DNA of 64,000 bases from RGIG2000 sp045612665 (GTDB lineage Bacteria; Bacillota; Clostridia; Oscillospirales; CAG-272): assembly GCA_045612665.1 (NCBI GenBank), contig JAZKZO010000052.1, positions 12,052-76,051 of the forward strand. The letters are read 5' to 3'. Shown here one piece after another: positions 51,296 to 58,850 of the stretch (its first letter is position 1; each line of letters begins with the position of its first letter). The position numbers and the translations under genes were made by a program. The notes beneath the pieces were generated by a model. It saw only the letters and a program-made list of their open reading frames with translations, was not told the DNA's origin and ran no database searches.

Positions 51296-51348
51296 CATTT
51301 TTTTGAAATTTTTTTGAAAAACCATTTTTGTCAAATGTAGAAAAAAGT

Positions 51349-51402
51349 GCCGTTTTTTGTATATTATGCACAAAGAAATCGGCATATTTCTTTAAAAACG
51401 GC
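51349..51402. repeat. Nested inverted repeat upstream of the S10 promoter
   Basis: Outer arms GCCGTTTTT/AAAAACGGC (51349-51357, 51394-51402) enclose AAAGAAAT/ATTTCTTT (51372-51379, 51386-51393). The remaining non-coding stretch 51403-51527 shows nothing recognisable. Confidence 0.5.
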
Positions 51403-51527
51403 GATTTTAAGGCGCAAAAAGCTTGAAAAAACCTTAAAATTTCGTATACTTGCACAAACGCCATATGAGCATTTTTGAGCAGTTTTCTTCCTTATTATTA
51501 TATATAGTGCCTGTTTGCAAAAGAAAA

Positions 51528-51556
51528 AAGCGAGAAATTCAAAAAATCTCTCGCTT
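51528..51556 (-). terminator. Terminator of the BspA-like gene
   Basis: AAGCGAGA (51528-51535) pairs with TCTCGCTT (51549-51556); the minus strand continues TTTTCTTTTG. It lies about 80 bp after the stop at 51635. Confidence 0.65.
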
Positions 51557-51634
51557 AATTTTGTTATTTTTCGTCTTTCAATTTTGGCAAATTATGTTTA
51601 ATATTTGATTTTTTAGCTATAATTCTCTCCTTGT

Positions 51635-53368
51635 TTATTCCTTTGGCTCAGTTGCGTCGCCATAAGCGGTTGTTTTCGCCTCTTGCGCTGCCACCAAGTT
51701 AAGATTTACGCTATCAAAGATTACATCGCCAACGGTTGTTTTGTTAGCGTAATCGCTCTCGGACTGAACGTAAAATACGTTACCGTCGCTATCAATTATA
51801 TAAAGCACGAAAATTAGCTCAAGCTTTTCCTTTGCAAGCTCGCTGAAATTGTCAATTGAATAGCTGAATTTGCTATATTCGGTAGTCGTCATTTCAACTT
51901 GAAGGCCAAGATTGCTATTAAGCTTGCCTTCAGAGTTGAGTAGTCCACTTCCTTGTTCAAAGGAGTTTGCGTTTACCGCAATTATACCGAATCTAAGCGC
52001 ATTTTGAGTAGCGTTTAGATAATTTGTATAAGCATCTGAGTCGAAGGTGAATCCACCGTTCAAGCCTGCGCCCGAAAGTGCTATGGAATATCCGGATGCG
52101 CCAAAAATCGCTTTAGCTACCGTTTCTTCTCCGTCGACGTACGTACAGGTATTATTTGTGCATATTGAGCCACAAATTCCATCCTTACCAAAGCCATTCG
52201 GGTATTTTATGGTATTTAAAAGCTCGTGATTTGCAAGTCCCTCGGTCAAAATCTTATTACAGGTTAGGCAAAGGTTATTTGTTATACAAATAAAATCCTC
52301 ATTTTCAATGTGATTTTCACCGTAAAACGCCTTACATTTGTTATAGCCCGTGATGATTACGGCAGTATAACCGCTTTGCGCTGTGCCGGCGTCAATTTCC
52401 TCTTGAGTTGCGAATTTTACTCTACCCGTGCTCTTCAAGGTGCTGACAAACGCGCTAGTATCCTCGCCCTCTTTTGCGATTACGTAGAAGCTTATAGGTC
52501 CTGCCGAGGATGCAAACCACGCCTGACTTTTATCACTGACAAAGCTCGCTTCTATCGGAATGTAAATTTCTCTTAAACATTGGTCGCCATCATTACCAAC
52601 TATATTGTAACCCAAATCGACAGGTCCGTCACCGATTTTAAACACCTCAATTTTAGTGCCGCGAAAAGCACCGTCATCGAGTTTTATAACCGAATTCGGG
52701 AGAGCCACAGTACCCGAAAGACCGCTCAAATAGAATGCCGCCCAACCAACCTTTTCAAATCCTTCCGGAAAATCAAAGCTAGTAAGCGCCGAACACGCCC
52801 TGAAAGTTTCTCTTCTGATTTCCTTCAGTTGCGAATTCTCTTCAAGTTCAACGGTAGTCAAGGTGCTGAGTCCGTAAAAAGCACTATTACTTATTATCTG
52901 AACAGTGTTAGGAATCCACACATACTCAAGAGAGGAATATCCCTTTCCTGACGCAAAAGAGTTATCGGCAATGTATAGTGCGCCTTGCGGATAGTAAACC
53001 TTCTTCATGTTAGAAACATCATCCGAATATGCCAAAAGAGTTTGCGGATAAGTGCCGGTTTTCGTAAAGATTCCGGTTTTAGCATCGTAGGTGCAAATCT
53101 CGGTACGTCTACCATCAAAGATTTCCACATCAGACCAAGCAATCGTTTTAGAAGTGTCAGTATAATCCGCATAAAGTGTAACACGGTCATAACCCTGATA
53201 ACCATCCCACGAATTACCCTTTTTAAGATAACCCACGGTTTGAGTTCCGTCGGTTAATGTCAGATCAATATTTATAAAATTCGACAGACTATCAGCACTG
53301 ATCGTGATTGCAAAAATGCACGATATCAAAGTGATAAAGAGTGCGAGCAACAATATTTTCCTTTTCAT
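51635..53368 (-). CDS. Secreted BspA-like leucine-rich-repeat protein
   Basis: A 577-aa protein with a signal peptide (MKRKILLLALFITLISC, residues 1-25). A beta-rich N-terminal part follows, then BspA-type leucine-rich repeats at about 130-265 (SLEYVWIPNTVQIISNSAFYGLSTLTTVEL and similar). A Cys-containing segment (CNKCKAFYGENHIENEDFICITNNLCLTCNKI, then CGSICTNNTC) sits near 345-405. The C-terminal domain has no visible sortase motif, choline-binding or membrane anchor. BspA-like proteins are often adhesins; that role is inference here. Monocistronic with its own promoter. Confidence 0.75.
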   Translation of the reverse strand: MKRKILLLALFITLISCIFAITISADSLSNFINIDLTLTDGTQTVGYLKKGNSWDGYQGYDRVTLYADYTDTSKTIAWSDVEIFDGRRTEICTYDAKTGIFTKTGTYPQTLLAYSDDVSNMKKVYYPQGALYIADNSFASGKGYSSLEYVWIPNTVQIISNSAFYGLSTLTTVELEENSQLKEIRRETFRACSALTSFDFPEGFEKVGWAAFYLSGLSGTVALPNSVIKLDDGAFRGTKIEVFKIGDGPVDLGYNIVGNDGDQCLREIYIPIEASFVSDKSQAWFASSAGPISFYVIAKEGEDTSAFVSTLKSTGRVKFATQEEIDAGTAQSGYTAVIITGYNKCKAFYGENHIENEDFICITNNLCLTCNKILTEGLANHELLNTIKYPNGFGKDGICGSICTNNTCTYVDGEETVAKAIFGASGYSIALSGAGLNGGFTFDSDAYTNYLNATQNALRFGIIAVNANSFEQGSGLLNSEGKLNSNLGLQVEMTTTEYSKFSYSIDNFSELAKEKLELIFVLYIIDSDGNVFYVQSESDYANKTTVGDVIFDSVNLNLVAAQEAKTTAYGDATEPKE

Positions 53369-53405
53369 TTTTTACCTCGAACAGACAAACTAAATATACA
53401 TAATT

Positions 53406-53435
53406 ATTTTATCATAATTATATAGTATTTGTCAA
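53406..53435 (-). promoter_or_regulatory. Promoter of the BspA-like gene
   Basis: Minus-strand TTGACA (53430-53435), an 18-bp spacer and TAAAAT (53406-53411). Confidence 0.75.
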
Positions 53436-53545
53436 TTAAAAAATGAGCGTGCGCGAGCTTCGATTCGTCAAATTATTAAATGCACATATGTTCATATTAT
53501 TTGAAATGCGCTTGGCAAAAGGGTTTTAAGGATTTTTGAAAAAGA

Positions 53546-53569
53546 AAAGCTACGCGTTTGCGTAGCTTT
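53546..53569 (-). terminator. Terminator after araD
   Basis: AAAGCTACGC (53546-53555) with its complement (53560-53569) and GTTT loop, just past the stop at 53575, T-rich on the minus strand. Confidence 0.8.
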
Positions 53570-53574
53570 GTTTT

Positions 53575-54282
53575 TTATTTTTTGCCCTGTCCGTAATAAG
53601 CGTTTGGACCGTGCTTACGGTCGTAATGCTTACGAAGCAAGGTTTCCTGCATTCTCTCGGTTTTGCCGTTTGCATTAAGCATAAGCATCTCCGTATTATA
53701 TGCCATCATAGCAACCTGCTCAAGCACAACAGCAGCCTCAACTGATGCCTTTGCATTATCGCCCCAGGTAAACGGACCATGTGAATGAACGAGTGCTGCG
53801 TGCATTTGAGTTGCGCCGATATCCTTGAGTGCCTCGAGAATTACAGTTCCCGTTTCCTTTTCATACGCACCCTTAATCTCAGCATCGGTCATCTTGCGTG
53901 TGCAAGGAATGGTTGTGCCAAAATAGTCAGCGTGAGTTGTGCCGTACGGAGTGATACCTCTACCTGCCTGCGCGTAGATAACCGCCCAAGGTGAGTGAGT
54001 ATGGGTTACACCACCAATTTCAGGATAAGCCTTATAAAGCTCTAGGTGAGTTGCGGTATCAGATGATGGCTTATAGTCGCCCTCGATAACGTTTCCATCA
54101 AGGTCGAGAACAGGAAGCATACCAGGAGTTAAATCATCATACTCAACGCCCGATGGCTTTATAACGACAAGCCCCTTTTCTCTGTCAATTCCACTAACGT
54201 TTCCCCAAGTGAATGTGATGAGGTTATATTTTACGAGCATCATATTTGCCTCGTAAACCTCTTTTTTAAGCTGCTCTAGCAT
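53575..54282 (-). CDS. araD: L-ribulose-5-phosphate 4-epimerase
   Basis: Class II aldolase-family zinc enzyme converting L-ribulose 5-phosphate to D-xylulose 5-phosphate. WGNVSGID and KPSGVEYDDL (substrate phosphate binding), zinc ligands in VTHTHSPWA (near residue 95) and LVHSHGPF (near 170), and the C-terminal RKHGPNAYYGQ tail all match AraD. 235 aa. No araA, araB or transporter is nearby. The gene sits 12 bp behind a repressor gene, an unusual partner. An ascorbate- or rhamnose-type relative cannot be fully excluded. Confidence 0.9.
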   Translation of the reverse strand: MLEQLKKEVYEANMMLVKYNLITFTWGNVSGIDREKGLVVIKPSGVEYDDLTPGMLPVLDLDGNVIEGDYKPSSDTATHLELYKAYPEIGGVTHTHSPWAVIYAQAGRGITPYGTTHADYFGTTIPCTRKMTDAEIKGAYEKETGTVILEALKDIGATQMHAALVHSHGPFTWGDNAKASVEAAVVLEQVAMMAYNTEMLMLNANGKTERMQETLLRKHYDRKHGPNAYYGQGKK

Positions 54283-54294
54283 TTTTCTATCTCC

Positions 54295-54888
54295 TTATAT
54301 CTTTGCTCTTAATTCTACGACCTTACCGATTATTGTAACAGGCAAGCTCGCAATTTCTTCGTTTGAAAAATATCTTGGCTCATAAGCCGGATTTGTCGGC
54401 ATAAGTCTAATGCCCTCGGTATATCTTACAACCTTCTTCATCGTCGCCTCATCGCCAACAAGAACAACGGCAATATCACCGTTATCAACGCTACTTTGGC
54501 AACGAATGATTACAATATCACCGTTCGAAAAGCGCGGCTCCATACTGCGACCCTTAACACGAAGTCCGATAAGCGTTGCGCCCTTGCCAAGAGATGCATC
54601 AACGTCAACGTACTCCTCGACATCCTCAATTGCATCAATAGGAATACCTGCGGCAACGTTACCGCAAACGGGGACCTTGATCATATTCGTGCTAGCCTCA
54701 CCGGCAACAAGCTCCCCAACGCCAACACCAAAAAGTCTGGCAAGAGTTGCGACGGTATTCGCATCAGGCGTGCTAACTCCACGCTCATACGCGGAATAGG
54801 TTTGTCTTCTTATGCCAAGGCAGTCGGCAACCTCGGCTTGAGTGAGCCCTGCCCCCTTACGCGCGGATATCAATCTTTGCTTTAACAT
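54295..54888 (-). CDS. XRE-family repressor with S24 (LexA/CI-type) self-cleavage domain
   Basis: N-terminal helix-turn-helix (residues 3-60: AGLTQAEVADCLGIRRQTYSAYERG). C-terminal peptidase S24 domain with a candidate Ala80-Gly81 cleavage site in NVAAGIPI, Ser115 in GRSMEPRFSNGD and Lys151 in DEATMKK. 197 aa. The layout is that of phage CI and LexA-like repressors inactivated by RecA-stimulated autocleavage. It is not canonical LexA, whose DNA-binding domain is a winged helix. Its promoter spacer holds a palindrome shared with the opposing promoter, so autorepression and repression of 55268-55917 are predicted. Shares a transcript with araD. Confidence 0.88.
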   Translation of the reverse strand: MLKQRLISARKGAGLTQAEVADCLGIRRQTYSAYERGVSTPDANTVATLARLFGVGVGELVAGEASTNMIKVPVCGNVAAGIPIDAIEDVEEYVDVDASLGKGATLIGLRVKGRSMEPRFSNGDIVIIRCQSSVDNGDIAVVLVGDEATMKKVVRYTEGIRLMPTNPAYEPRYFSNEEIASLPVTIIGKVVELRAKI

Positions 54889-54938
54889 AACAATCTCCTA
54901 AAAATAGTTAGAATATATAATATTCATATTACAAAATC

Positions 54939-54967
54939 AGTATAGCAAATATTTTTTGCCTTGTCAA
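54939..54967 (-). promoter_or_regulatory. Promoter of the repressor-araD operon
   Basis: Minus-strand TTGACA (54962-54967), a 17-bp spacer and TATACT (54939-54944). The spacer contains operator O1. Confidence 0.8.
54945..54959. promoter_or_regulatory. Operator O1
   Basis: GCAAATATTTTTTGC, a 15-bp palindrome with one mismatched pair, placed exactly between the -10 and -35 of the repressor promoter. Same core (GCAAA-n5-TTTGC) as O2. Confidence 0.65.
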
Positions 54968-55011
54968 GTGATTTTTCGAAAATAATGTCATTTATTTTTC
55001 ACATTTTCCTC

Positions 55012-55040
55012 TTGACAATGCAAATTTAATTTGCTAAAAT
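55012..55040 (+). promoter_or_regulatory. Rightward promoter of the two-gene unit
   Basis: TTGACA (55012-55017), a 17-bp spacer and TAAAAT (55035-55040). The spacer contains operator O2; the expected start is near 55047. Confidence 0.8.
55020..55034. promoter_or_regulatory. Operator O2
   Basis: GCAAATTTAATTTGC, a perfect 15-bp palindrome around a central T, filling the spacer of the rightward promoter. Confidence 0.7.
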
Positions 55041-55050
55041 GTTGGCGTAA

Positions 55051-55065
55051 GCAATTTTAATTTGC
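55051..55065. promoter_or_regulatory. Operator O3
   Basis: GCAATTTTAATTTGC, one pair off the O2 palindrome, at about +5 to +19 of the rightward transcript. Centre-to-centre distance from O2 is 31 bp, close to three helical turns, so O2 and O3 face the same side and could be bound cooperatively. Confidence 0.65.
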
Positions 55066-55260
55066 TTTTGCTTACCTCTTAAACCGACGCCTTCCACTCC
55101 GTGTCGGTCATTCGCCCCGTAGCAGTTTTCTGTTAAGAGCGTGCGTATCGGCTTTTAGTGCTTTGCCGTTCTCCTACGCAAAATCAGCAAATTTCTGCGC
55201 ACATACGCAAAAAAGTGGCAGTATGTGTCGATAAAACGAAATTTAGATTTTTAGGAGGTA
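55066..55260 (+). promoter_or_regulatory. Long structured 5' leader
   Basis: About 220 nt separate the predicted transcript start from the first gene. Two hairpins are clear: ACCGAC/GTCGGT (55083-55108) and CACATAC/GTATGTG (55200-55227). No good frame is present. It may be a regulatory RNA segment. Confidence 0.45.
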
Positions 55261-55267
55261 TAAAATT

Positions 55268-55537
55268 ATGTGTAAAATATGCAATTCAATTTACGGTCAT
55301 TTAGATAGCTGTCCCGACCATTCGCCAAGAAGCGACACCTATTGCATTTCATGCGAGTGTGAAATCGAAAATGGTGAGCCAATGGTCGTTTTTCCAAAGG
55401 GAAACGTCTTTTGCAAGGATTGCGTCAGCTGTCTTGACATGCACGATCTATGTCTTTATCTTGACGTTGACAATCCCTTTGACCTTATCCAAGAATATGG
55501 TATTTGCGAAATCGCAAGGGCAGGTAGATATCAATGA
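55268..55537 (+). CDS. Small Cys-rich, probably zinc-binding protein
   Basis: An 89-aa protein with cysteine pairs at MCKIC (2-5), SCPDH (about 14-18), CISCECE (about 26-31) and FCKDCVSCLDMHDLC (about 49-63). The spacing resembles LIM-like or treble-clef zinc folds. It has an acidic helical C-terminus. The binding site AGGAGG is ideal. Overlaps the next gene by 4 bp (ATGA), so the two are translationally coupled. Family not recognised; phage-encoded regulators of this size and type are common. Confidence 0.7.
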   Translation: MCKICNSIYGHLDSCPDHSPRSDTYCISCECEIENGEPMVVFPKGNVFCKDCVSCLDMHDLCLYLDVDNPFDLIQEYGICEIARAGRYQ

Positions 55538-55917
55538 CAATGAGCGAGTTAAAGCGCCTACACGCATTAAACAAGGAAATAGAGCTTGAAAAGGAAAGGC
55601 TTTATTCCATGCGTTGCATCTCTAACCGTGTAAACATAAACGGCGTTTCATTGCTCAAAAAAGGTGATTTTGCCGAGGACGTGTCTATTTTAGAGGATAA
55701 AATCAAGGCACATTTAAAGGATTGTCTTGTCCTTTATCGCGAAATTATGGATTTTATAAACTCAATTCCCGACCCCCTTGTCCGCCTTATTACGTCGCTG
55801 AGATACGTAAATGGGCTCGAATGGGAGCAGGTCGCCTTGCATATCGGTGGTGGAAATACCGGGGAGAGTGTGCGTAAAACGTGCGAAAGATACTTAAAAC
55901 AGCATATTAACAAATAA
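55534..55917 (+). CDS. Phage-type sigma-like regulator (DUF1492/RinA-like)
   Basis: A 127-aa protein with an N-terminal coiled coil (residues 5-65) and a C-terminal helix-turn-helix: DPLVRLITSLRYVNGLEWEQVALHIGGGNTGESVRKTCERYLKQH (about 79-124). This resembles sigma region 4 and the late-gene regulators of Gram-positive phages (DUF1492, RinA, ArpU). No structural phage genes follow. The assignment is by pattern, without alignment. Confidence 0.65.
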   Translation: MTMSELKRLHALNKEIELEKERLYSMRCISNRVNINGVSLLKKGDFAEDVSILEDKIKAHLKDCLVLYREIMDFINSIPDPLVRLITSLRYVNGLEWEQVALHIGGGNTGESVRKTCERYLKQHINK

Positions 55918-55932
55918 AATTTCTCTTTTACC

Positions 55933-55961
55933 TTGATTTTATTTAAAATATATGGTAAAAT
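55933..55961 (+). promoter_or_regulatory. Promoter of the following membrane-protein gene
   Basis: TTGATT (55933-55938), a 17-bp spacer ending TATGG and TAAAAT (55956-55961), nearly the same layout as the pfkA promoter. Confidence 0.75.
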
Positions 55962-56005
55962 ATTTTCGTATATTTATTTTTTATATTTTAAAAGGAATTT
56001 TGAAA

Positions 56006-56953
56006 ATGAGAAAAACCTGTAAGTTTCTTGAAAAGTTCATCTTGGTTATCCTAATTGAGCTTCTATTCGTTGCATTGTTCGGAGTAATTAGCTTCTCCTT
56101 TATGCACAATGCCGAAACAAACACTCTCGCAATGCCTCACATCGTTACCATCGTGTTCATTCTTTTCATCTTGGGCACTATCGGAACGTCCGTTTACATG
56201 GCATTCAAGGCGAAGGATATTTGCGTTGTAAGCATAAAGAAAACCGAGCCGTATCTTATGTTCGCATCAACCTTTGCTGCTCTTATGGCACTTGCAATTT
56301 TCGTTTATGAGTCAATCATAAGCGTTGCAAGGGGACAAATGAACGCGTATTTCGTGTTCAGAGCTACCAAATGGGTGCTTTCACTCGTGCTTGTTGCTTA
56401 CTTTGTAATTCAAGCACTTCCAAAGAAGTTCGGAAAGCTTCGCGTTCATATTCCGTCGGCTGCTAAAATAGGTGTATCCATTTGCGCTATTTTGTGGGCG
56501 GTGTTCGGTGTTCTTACCGTATATTTCAACGCGCTCCACATGAACGACGTTTCAAAGGTATCACAGCTTCTTGTGTACGCATCAATCGCCGTATTCTTCG
56601 TTTTCGAGGGCGAATTTGACAACGTAAAGCCTGTATATAAGCCTTATATAATCAGCGCTATCACCTGCTCCGCGCTCACGTTCGGATTCCCTCTTGGAAT
56701 TTCAATTTCCAAGATTATAGGAAAGTTTTCACCGTACGGTGCATTCTCTCAGGCAGAGCTTTTGCTCTCGTTTGCAATTGGTCTTTATGCCTTTGCAAAG
56801 ATGCTCGCTATGGTTCGCACAATGAGAATCGTGGTTGACAGCAAAACAAACGACCATCACAAAAAATTCAACAAGCACAAAAAGGCAGAAGAGCCCGCTG
56901 AGGAAATCAAAGCAGAAGAGGTAGTTGAATCTGCCGAGGTTAGCGAAAAATAA
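56006..56953 (+). CDS. Polytopic membrane protein of unknown function
   Basis: A 315-aa protein with about eight hydrophobic helices (by eye near residues 10-35, 45-68, 85-105, 120-142, 155-180, 190-210, 215-240, 255-275). It has a charged cytoplasmic tail rich in Lys then Glu (HHKKFNKHKKAEEPAEE onward). ATG 56006 has AAAGGA 10 bp upstream; an in-frame ATG at 55952 overlaps the -10 box. No family recognised. Followed by a strong terminator. Confidence 0.7.
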   Translation: MRKTCKFLEKFILVILIELLFVALFGVISFSFMHNAETNTLAMPHIVTIVFILFILGTIGTSVYMAFKAKDICVVSIKKTEPYLMFASTFAALMALAIFVYESIISVARGQMNAYFVFRATKWVLSLVLVAYFVIQALPKKFGKLRVHIPSAAKIGVSICAILWAVFGVLTVYFNALHMNDVSKVSQLLVYASIAVFFVFEGEFDNVKPVYKPYIISAITCSALTFGFPLGISISKIIGKFSPYGAFSQAELLLSFAIGLYAFAKMLAMVRTMRIVVDSKTNDHHKKFNKHKKAEEPAEEIKAEEVVESAEVSEK

Positions 56954-56975
56954 GCGACCTGTGTCTATAAAATCA

Positions 56976-57004
56976 AAAACCGCACCGATACGGTGCGGTT
57001 TTCT
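56976..57004. terminator. Bidirectional terminator
   Basis: AAAACCGCACCG (56976-56987) with its complement (56991-57002) around an ATA loop; serves the membrane-protein gene (+) and the convergent ABC operon (-). Confidence 0.85.
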
Positions 57005-57044
57005 TTTTCCGAAAAAGATGCTAATTTGAAAAACTCTTATTCGG

Positions 57045-58850
57045 TTATTGGTTTTCGGCGCTCGAAAGGTATTTTTTAGCCTGAAGCTCGAACATATCGG
57101 CATATTTTCCATTTGAGGCAATAAGCTCGTCATGGCTTCCGCTTTCGATAATTTTACCGTTTTCAAACATATATATCTTATCCACGTGTCTTGTCGTGGA
57201 AAGCCTGTGAGTTATAAAGACAACGGTCTTGCCCCTCGCGTTTTTATCTATGCCGACGTTAAGATTATACTCGGCAATAGGGTCAAGGGCGCTCGACGGC
57301 TCGTCCATTATGATAAGCTCGTTATTGTGGGCGAAAACTCGCGCTATGGCAATTTTTTGGTTTTCACCGCCACTAAGCTCCGTTCCGTCATTATAAAACT
57401 CGCGTGTAAGTTCGGTGTTTAGTCCGTTCGGCAAGCTATTAAGCTTATCGCCAAAGGTACTGTCCTCGAGCGCACTAAGAACTGTTTGCTCCTTATCCGG
57501 TGTATACTTGTCAGCCAAAACATTTTCGGCAACGCTTGCGGCAAACACCTTATAATCTTGAAATACAGCACCGATTTTCTCACGAAGCATATCGAGTCGG
57601 TATTCCTTAATATTCACACCGTTGACGAGAATTTCGCCGCTTGTAACGTCATACAGGCGCATCATAAGCTTTGTAACGGTCGTTTTACCCGCACCGTTAT
57701 AGCCTACAAACGCAATTCTGTCGCCCTGTTCAACCTTGAAGCTTACACCGTCAAGAGCCTTCTTTCCATCTCCGTACTCAAACGAAACATCCTTAAATTC
57801 GATGCTTTCAAAGGTATCGAGCTCTCTGTCGCCCGACATGATTTCGCTCTCAAGAGAGAGGAATTTTCTTACCTTGTCGGCAAAAAGCGAGGTTTGATTG
57901 ATATCCGAAAGTCGCCACTGAAGCTCGGAAAACATCCCCCTTACCTTATTGGCTGCGGTGATGGCTATGGCGAAGCCACCAACGAGAATCGTCTTTGTTT
58001 CCATCAAATGGTATGCCATATAAAGGATTACGAACAAATCCTCAGCTATATGAATAAGCGAGAACATGATTTGCGTAAACAAAAGCTCCTTTTGGCGCTT
58101 TACCGTGATTTTTCTTTCCTCGTCCTTGTTTTTCTCAAACTCGCCCTTCATATTTTGTGATATCTTGGTAAGACGAATTTCCTTTGCATAATCGGCAAGG
58201 GAGAAAAATCTTTGGAAATACCAATCCTTTCGCCAAATAACATTAGAAATAAGCTCGTACTTATAATAGATGTTATTTTGAATAATGTTCATAATCATTG
58301 TGATTATGGAAAATCCGAGAATAACAACGGAAATTATCGGATCAACGCTTAACACAACACCGAACACCGAAACGGATGCAACGAGGCATCTTATAATATC
58401 GGAGAAGGTGTCAAGAGTTCTCAAAATACTCTTGTCGCTGTTTTGCATAGAGTAAATAAAGTCGTTGTAAAATTCGGGGGTGTCGTATCTTGCAAGGTCG
58501 ATTTCGTTTGCCTTTATAAAGAAGCGCTTATGTAGCTTTCTTATAAAATCAAGCTTTCTCATCGGATAGTAAATCTTCCAATGCCACGAATAAAAGAGCT
58601 GATATGCGAGCATATATGATGCCATAATGACGGTTTTCCAAAGAATTGTTTCAAAGGTATCGCCCTTGTCAAGGGAGTTCAAAATCTCGCTAATAAGATA
58701 CACTGTAACACCGTGATTAAGACCTGTTATTACGCCCATAATTATGCGCATAATGCAAAGCCCCGGTGAGCTTTTGAATACAGTTTTTATAATGAAGGAG
58801 TTATTCTTCACGGACTGCGAGAATTTAACCTTTTCTCTTTTATTACTCAT
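57045..58850 (-). CDS. ABC exporter half-transporter (membrane plus ATPase), second of pair
   Basis: A 601-aa type IV ABC half-transporter: six-helix membrane domain (about 1-320) and ATPase domain with Walker A GYNGAGKTT, Q-loop FQDYKVFA, signature LSGGENQ, Walker B LIIMDEPSSALD and switch His in ITHRLST. ATG 58850 has GGAGG 8 bp upstream; a GTG at 58859 is too close to that site. It overlaps the end of its partner by 8 bp. With the partner it should form a heterodimer exporting peptides, lipids or drugs. No peptidase C39 domain or precursor peptide gene was seen. Confidence 0.88.
   Translation of the reverse strand: MSNKREKVKFSQSVKNNSFIIKTVFKSSPGLCIMRIIMGVITGLNHGVTVYLISEILNSLDKGDTFETILWKTVIMASYMLAYQLFYSWHWKIYYPMRKLDFIRKLHKRFFIKANEIDLARYDTPEFYNDFIYSMQNSDKSILRTLDTFSDIIRCLVASVSVFGVVLSVDPIISVVILGFSIITMIMNIIQNNIYYKYELISNVIWRKDWYFQRFFSLADYAKEIRLTKISQNMKGEFEKNKDEERKITVKRQKELLFTQIMFSLIHIAEDLFVILYMAYHLMETKTILVGGFAIAITAANKVRGMFSELQWRLSDINQTSLFADKVRKFLSLESEIMSGDRELDTFESIEFKDVSFEYGDGKKALDGVSFKVEQGDRIAFVGYNGAGKTTVTKLMMRLYDVTSGEILVNGVNIKEYRLDMLREKIGAVFQDYKVFAASVAENVLADKYTPDKEQTVLSALEDSTFGDKLNSLPNGLNTELTREFYNDGTELSGGENQKIAIARVFAHNNELIIMDEPSSALDPIAEYNLNVGIDKNARGKTVVFITHRLSTTRHVDKIYMFENGKIIESGSHDELIASNGKYADMFELQAKKYLSSAENQ

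Noticed and set aside
54295..55917. Intact prophage
   Set aside because: No integrase, terminase, replication or structural genes on either side within the window.
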